The notes below the pieces were generated by a model. The model worked only from the letters and a program-made list of their open reading frames with translations. It searched no databases and was not told the origin of the DNA. A DNA stretch of 64,000 bases from Gordonia sp. PP30 (lineage in GTDB: Bacteria; Actinomycetota; Actinomycetes; Mycobacteriales; Mycobacteriaceae), in assembly GCF_023100845.1 (NCBI RefSeq), contig NZ_CP095864.1, positions 2,852,001 to 2,916,000 of the forward strand, read 5' to 3'. Position numbers and translations under genes: made by a program. Shown here in pieces: positions 61,311-64,000 of the stretch. Every line of letters begins with the position of its first letter. Position 1 is the stretch's first letter.

Positions 61311-64000
61311 GGATACTCCGAACTGGTCGTCGGCGCAGGCCGAGCAGGCGCTGGCGCACCTGCCCGGGCCCGACGTGCAGCGCGGACGCGGCTACGCGGC
61401 GCAGGACCGGATCTCCGAGATCGAGTGGACGTCGCCGACGGTGCTGCGCGGCCGCTGCCGCGGCTCGGGGACCAGCCGGTATCGCAGCACGGTCACGCTG
61501 GTCCGCCGGGGCGACACCGTGGTCGATGCCTTCGGCGTCTGCTCCTGCCCGGTCGCATCGGACTGCAAGCACTGCGCCGCACTGATTCTGGCGGCCGTCG
61601 GCACCGCCGACCCGGAGTCCCCGTGGCGGGCGCTGCTCGACGAGGTGACCGCCGAGCGATCCGAGCCCGGCCCGGCCGCCCCGGTCCGGGAGGTGGGCCT
61701 GGAAGTGGAAGCCCGGCGCACTCCGCTGGGCGAACTCGGCGTCGGCATCCGCCCGCTCGTCTGCCAGCCCGACGGATCGTGGACGCCGCACCTGCCGTGG
61801 ACCGTCGCCTTGGAGGGCAGCGGCGACGGCTACGAGCCGGGCGCGTTCGACGGCCTGAGCGCGATCGCCGCGATCTTCTCCTCCGGCGGCGTCCAGCGCT
61901 ACCGCGGAGTCTCGGCGCGACTACCCGCCCAGTTGCAACTGGCGCGGGCTCCGGCCGCCTTCTGGAAGGTCCTGCGCGGCGCCGTCGACGCCGGGCTGCC
62001 GCTGCTCGCGGCCGGAGAGGTCGAGAGCGTCGAGCTCACCGATGCCCTCGCCGTCGCCTACCGTGTCGAACCGCACGACACCGGGGCGCACCTGTCCGCC
62101 GAGATCACACTCGACGACGAGTCCACCGACGGCGACGACACCGCGGTCCTCGGCGAACCGGCGACCGGCGCCGCGGTCCGGCGCGGCACCGCGCTGCGTC
62201 TGGGACCGCTCGGCACCGTCACCCCGATGGAGACCCGGCTGCTCACCGGCGATCCGATCGAGATCCCCACCGCCGACTACGACGACTTCACCGCGGCCCT
62301 GCCCACGCTCACCGCCCGACGCCACGTCACCGTGCCCGACGCCGGGCTGCGTCCCCCGGAGGTCTCCGCGCCGTTCCCGCTGCTGCGCATCGAGGTCGAG
62401 GACTACGGCTCGCGGACCCGCTGGCGCACCGCGTACCGCGTGGACGGCGAGCGCCGCGACTTCGATCCGGCGGTCCCTCAGCGCCAGACCGGCTTTCGCG
62501 ACAGCGAGGCCGAACGGCAGATGTGGCGCCGGGCACGACCGGAACTCGAACTGTTCGTCATCGGCAACAGCCGCTGGCGCGACGCCCTCGCCGGTCTGAA
62601 CCGGGCCGGGACCCGGCTCGCGCACAAATGGAGGACGGGATCGTCGCCGCGGCGCGGTGCGCGTGTACCCGAGCCCTCGGCGCCCGAGGTGATGGCCGCG
62701 AAAGCACCGATCGCCGATCTGCTGATCCCGCTCGGCCTCGACCTGCCCGACACCGCGATCCTGTGCGGCGAACTGGTCAACCGGATCACCGCGCCCGGTC
62801 TGATCGAGGTCGAGATCACCGGCGAGGACAAGGACTTCCGCGAGGTGACCGACCCGGTGCTGCACTTCGGCACCAGCGGCGCGCACGAATGGCTCGACCT
62901 GAACATCGAGATCGAGGTCGACGGCGAACTGATCCCGATCACCTCGATCATCGAAGACCTGGTGCACGGCGAGCGCTATTCGGTGCTCGCCAGCGGCCGC
63001 TACTTCGATCTGCGCACCCCGGAGCTGGACCGCCTGCGCGACCTGCTGTTCGAGGCCCGCGCTCTGGGCGATCTCGACGGCGCGAAGGTGAACACCGCCC
63101 ATCCCAACGCCACCATGTGGGACGAACTGCTCAGCCTCGGCGTGGTCTCCGAGCAGCTCGCGCAGTGGCACGGGCAGATGACGCGGCTCGCGCACGCGCG
63201 TCCACCCGGCCCGGTCGAGCCCGCCCCCGGGCTCGCCGCGACCCTGCGGAGCTACCAGCGCGACGGTCTCGCCTGGCTGAGCTTCCTCTGGGACAACGGG
63301 CTCGGCGGGATCCTGGCCGACGACATGGGCCTCGGCAAGACCGTCCAGACGCTGGCGCTGATCACCCGCGTCGCGCAGGAGCGGCCGAACGCGCGCTTCC
63401 TGGTGGTGGCACCGACCAGCGTCATCGGCAACTGGGCCGCCGAGACCGGGCGGTTCGCGCCGGGCCTGCGCGTCGCCACCGTCACCTCGACCCAGAAGCG
63501 CAGCGGGACGTCGCTCGCCGAGCAGATCGGCGACGCGAACATCGTCGTCACGTCGTACACGCTGCTCCGGATCGACTACGACGCGTTCGCCGAGATCACC
63601 TGGGACGGCGCGATCTTCGACGAGGCGCAGTTCGTCAAGAATCATCACTCCAAGACGCACCAGGCCGCCCGGCGGCTGGCCGCACCGTTCAAGCTCGCCA
63701 TCACCGGTACGCCGATGGAGAACAACGTGATGGAGCTGTGGTCGCTGATCTCTCTCGTCGCGCCCGGCCTGTACAGCAGCCCGAAGAAGTTCCGCGAGCA
63801 CTTCGCGGTACCGATCGAGAACGGCACCGATCCCGAGCGGCTGCGGGTCCTGCGCCGGCGGCTCAAGCCGATCATGCTGCGGCGCACCAAGGATCAGGTC
63901 GCCGACGACCTGCCGCCGAAGCAGGAATCCGTCGTCGGGCTCGACCTCGACCCCGCACACCGCAAGATCTACGACGTCTTCCTCGCCCGCGAACGCCAGA
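61311..64000 (+). CDS. SWIM-zinc-finger SNF2-family helicase (partial at window end)
   Basis: The frame from ATG 61311 is open to the last base, so about 896 residues are visible and the C-terminal helicase half is missing. Residues about 65-80 form a SWIM finger (CSCPVASDCKHCAALI). A long intermediate region (about 90-640) follows. The SNF2 ATPase starts with LRSYQRDGLAWLSFLWDNGL, then GGILADDMGLGKTVQTLAL (Walker A), LVVAPTSVIGNW, DEAQFVKN (DEAQ box) and ITGTPMENNVMELWSL. Bacterial SNF2 proteins of this type act on DNA or RNA polymerase; which one is unclear. Confidence 0.93.

Noticed and set aside
61921..63960. 679-codon open frame opposite the SNF2 gene
   Set aside because: The plus strand encodes clear SWIM and SNF2 motifs; the opposite frame has only biased composition.

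Overview
The window is high-GC DNA from a mycolic-acid actinobacterium, most likely Gordonia or a close relative. The reasons are a FAS-II block in mycobacterial order (aceE, a Rv2242/MabR-type PucR regulator, fabD, acpM, kasA), frequent GTG starts, NDMA-dependent alcohol dehydrogenase, FadD5-type ligase, an Mce-associated-like protein, and GC-rich intergenic repeats. Genus is inferred from gene content only.

Layout. 1-9.3 kb: the 3' end of aceE, a membrane cyclophilin, a Ser/Thr kinase with an extracellular RCC1-like domain, then mabR-fabD-acpM-kasA ending at a strong hairpin. 9.4-14.1 kb: small conserved and membrane proteins, a baeRF protein and a serine hydrolase whose gene carries a repeat insertion. 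14.3-22.4 kb: lipid and alcohol metabolism (NDMA-ADH, acyl-CoA ligase, crotonase, acyl-CoA dehydrogenase) with a two-HTH TetR regulator and a GntR regulator. 22.5-32.2 kb: tRNA-Asn, topoisomerase IB, and several regulator-controlled units (SDR/SRPBCC with TetR; TetR with a DHA2 efflux pump). The operator candidates here are unusually clear palindromes.

32.2-48.7 kb is the accessory heart of the window. A 161-bp foldback element is followed by an eight-gene, almost gapless minus-strand operon (48439 down to 32660), whose upstream end lies beside tRNA-Ile(CAT). It encodes three predicted peptidoglycan-active proteins, each joined to a peptidoglycan-binding-like domain (M23, lytic transglycosylase, and an NNNPGN-type lysozyme-like protein), a DUF6603 protein, and four proteins of 284, 577, 1247 and 1563 aa with no function I can name. 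I recognise no phage structural, secretion-ATPase or contractile-injection gene in it. This is the best candidate for an undescribed system. Its first gene carries a one-base frameshift.

48.8-64 kb returns to chromosomal background: a secreted protein gene broken by an in-frame stop, a PGPGW membrane protein, an OPT transporter, dnaG, a DUF3089 lipase-like protein, DUF4262, a DrrAB-type ABC exporter, a giant SARP/AfsR regulator and, running off the end, a SWIM-SNF2 helicase. The last two are divergent around two DnaA-box-like sequences.

All calls come from reading the sequence. No database search was possible, so domain and family names rest on motif recognition.
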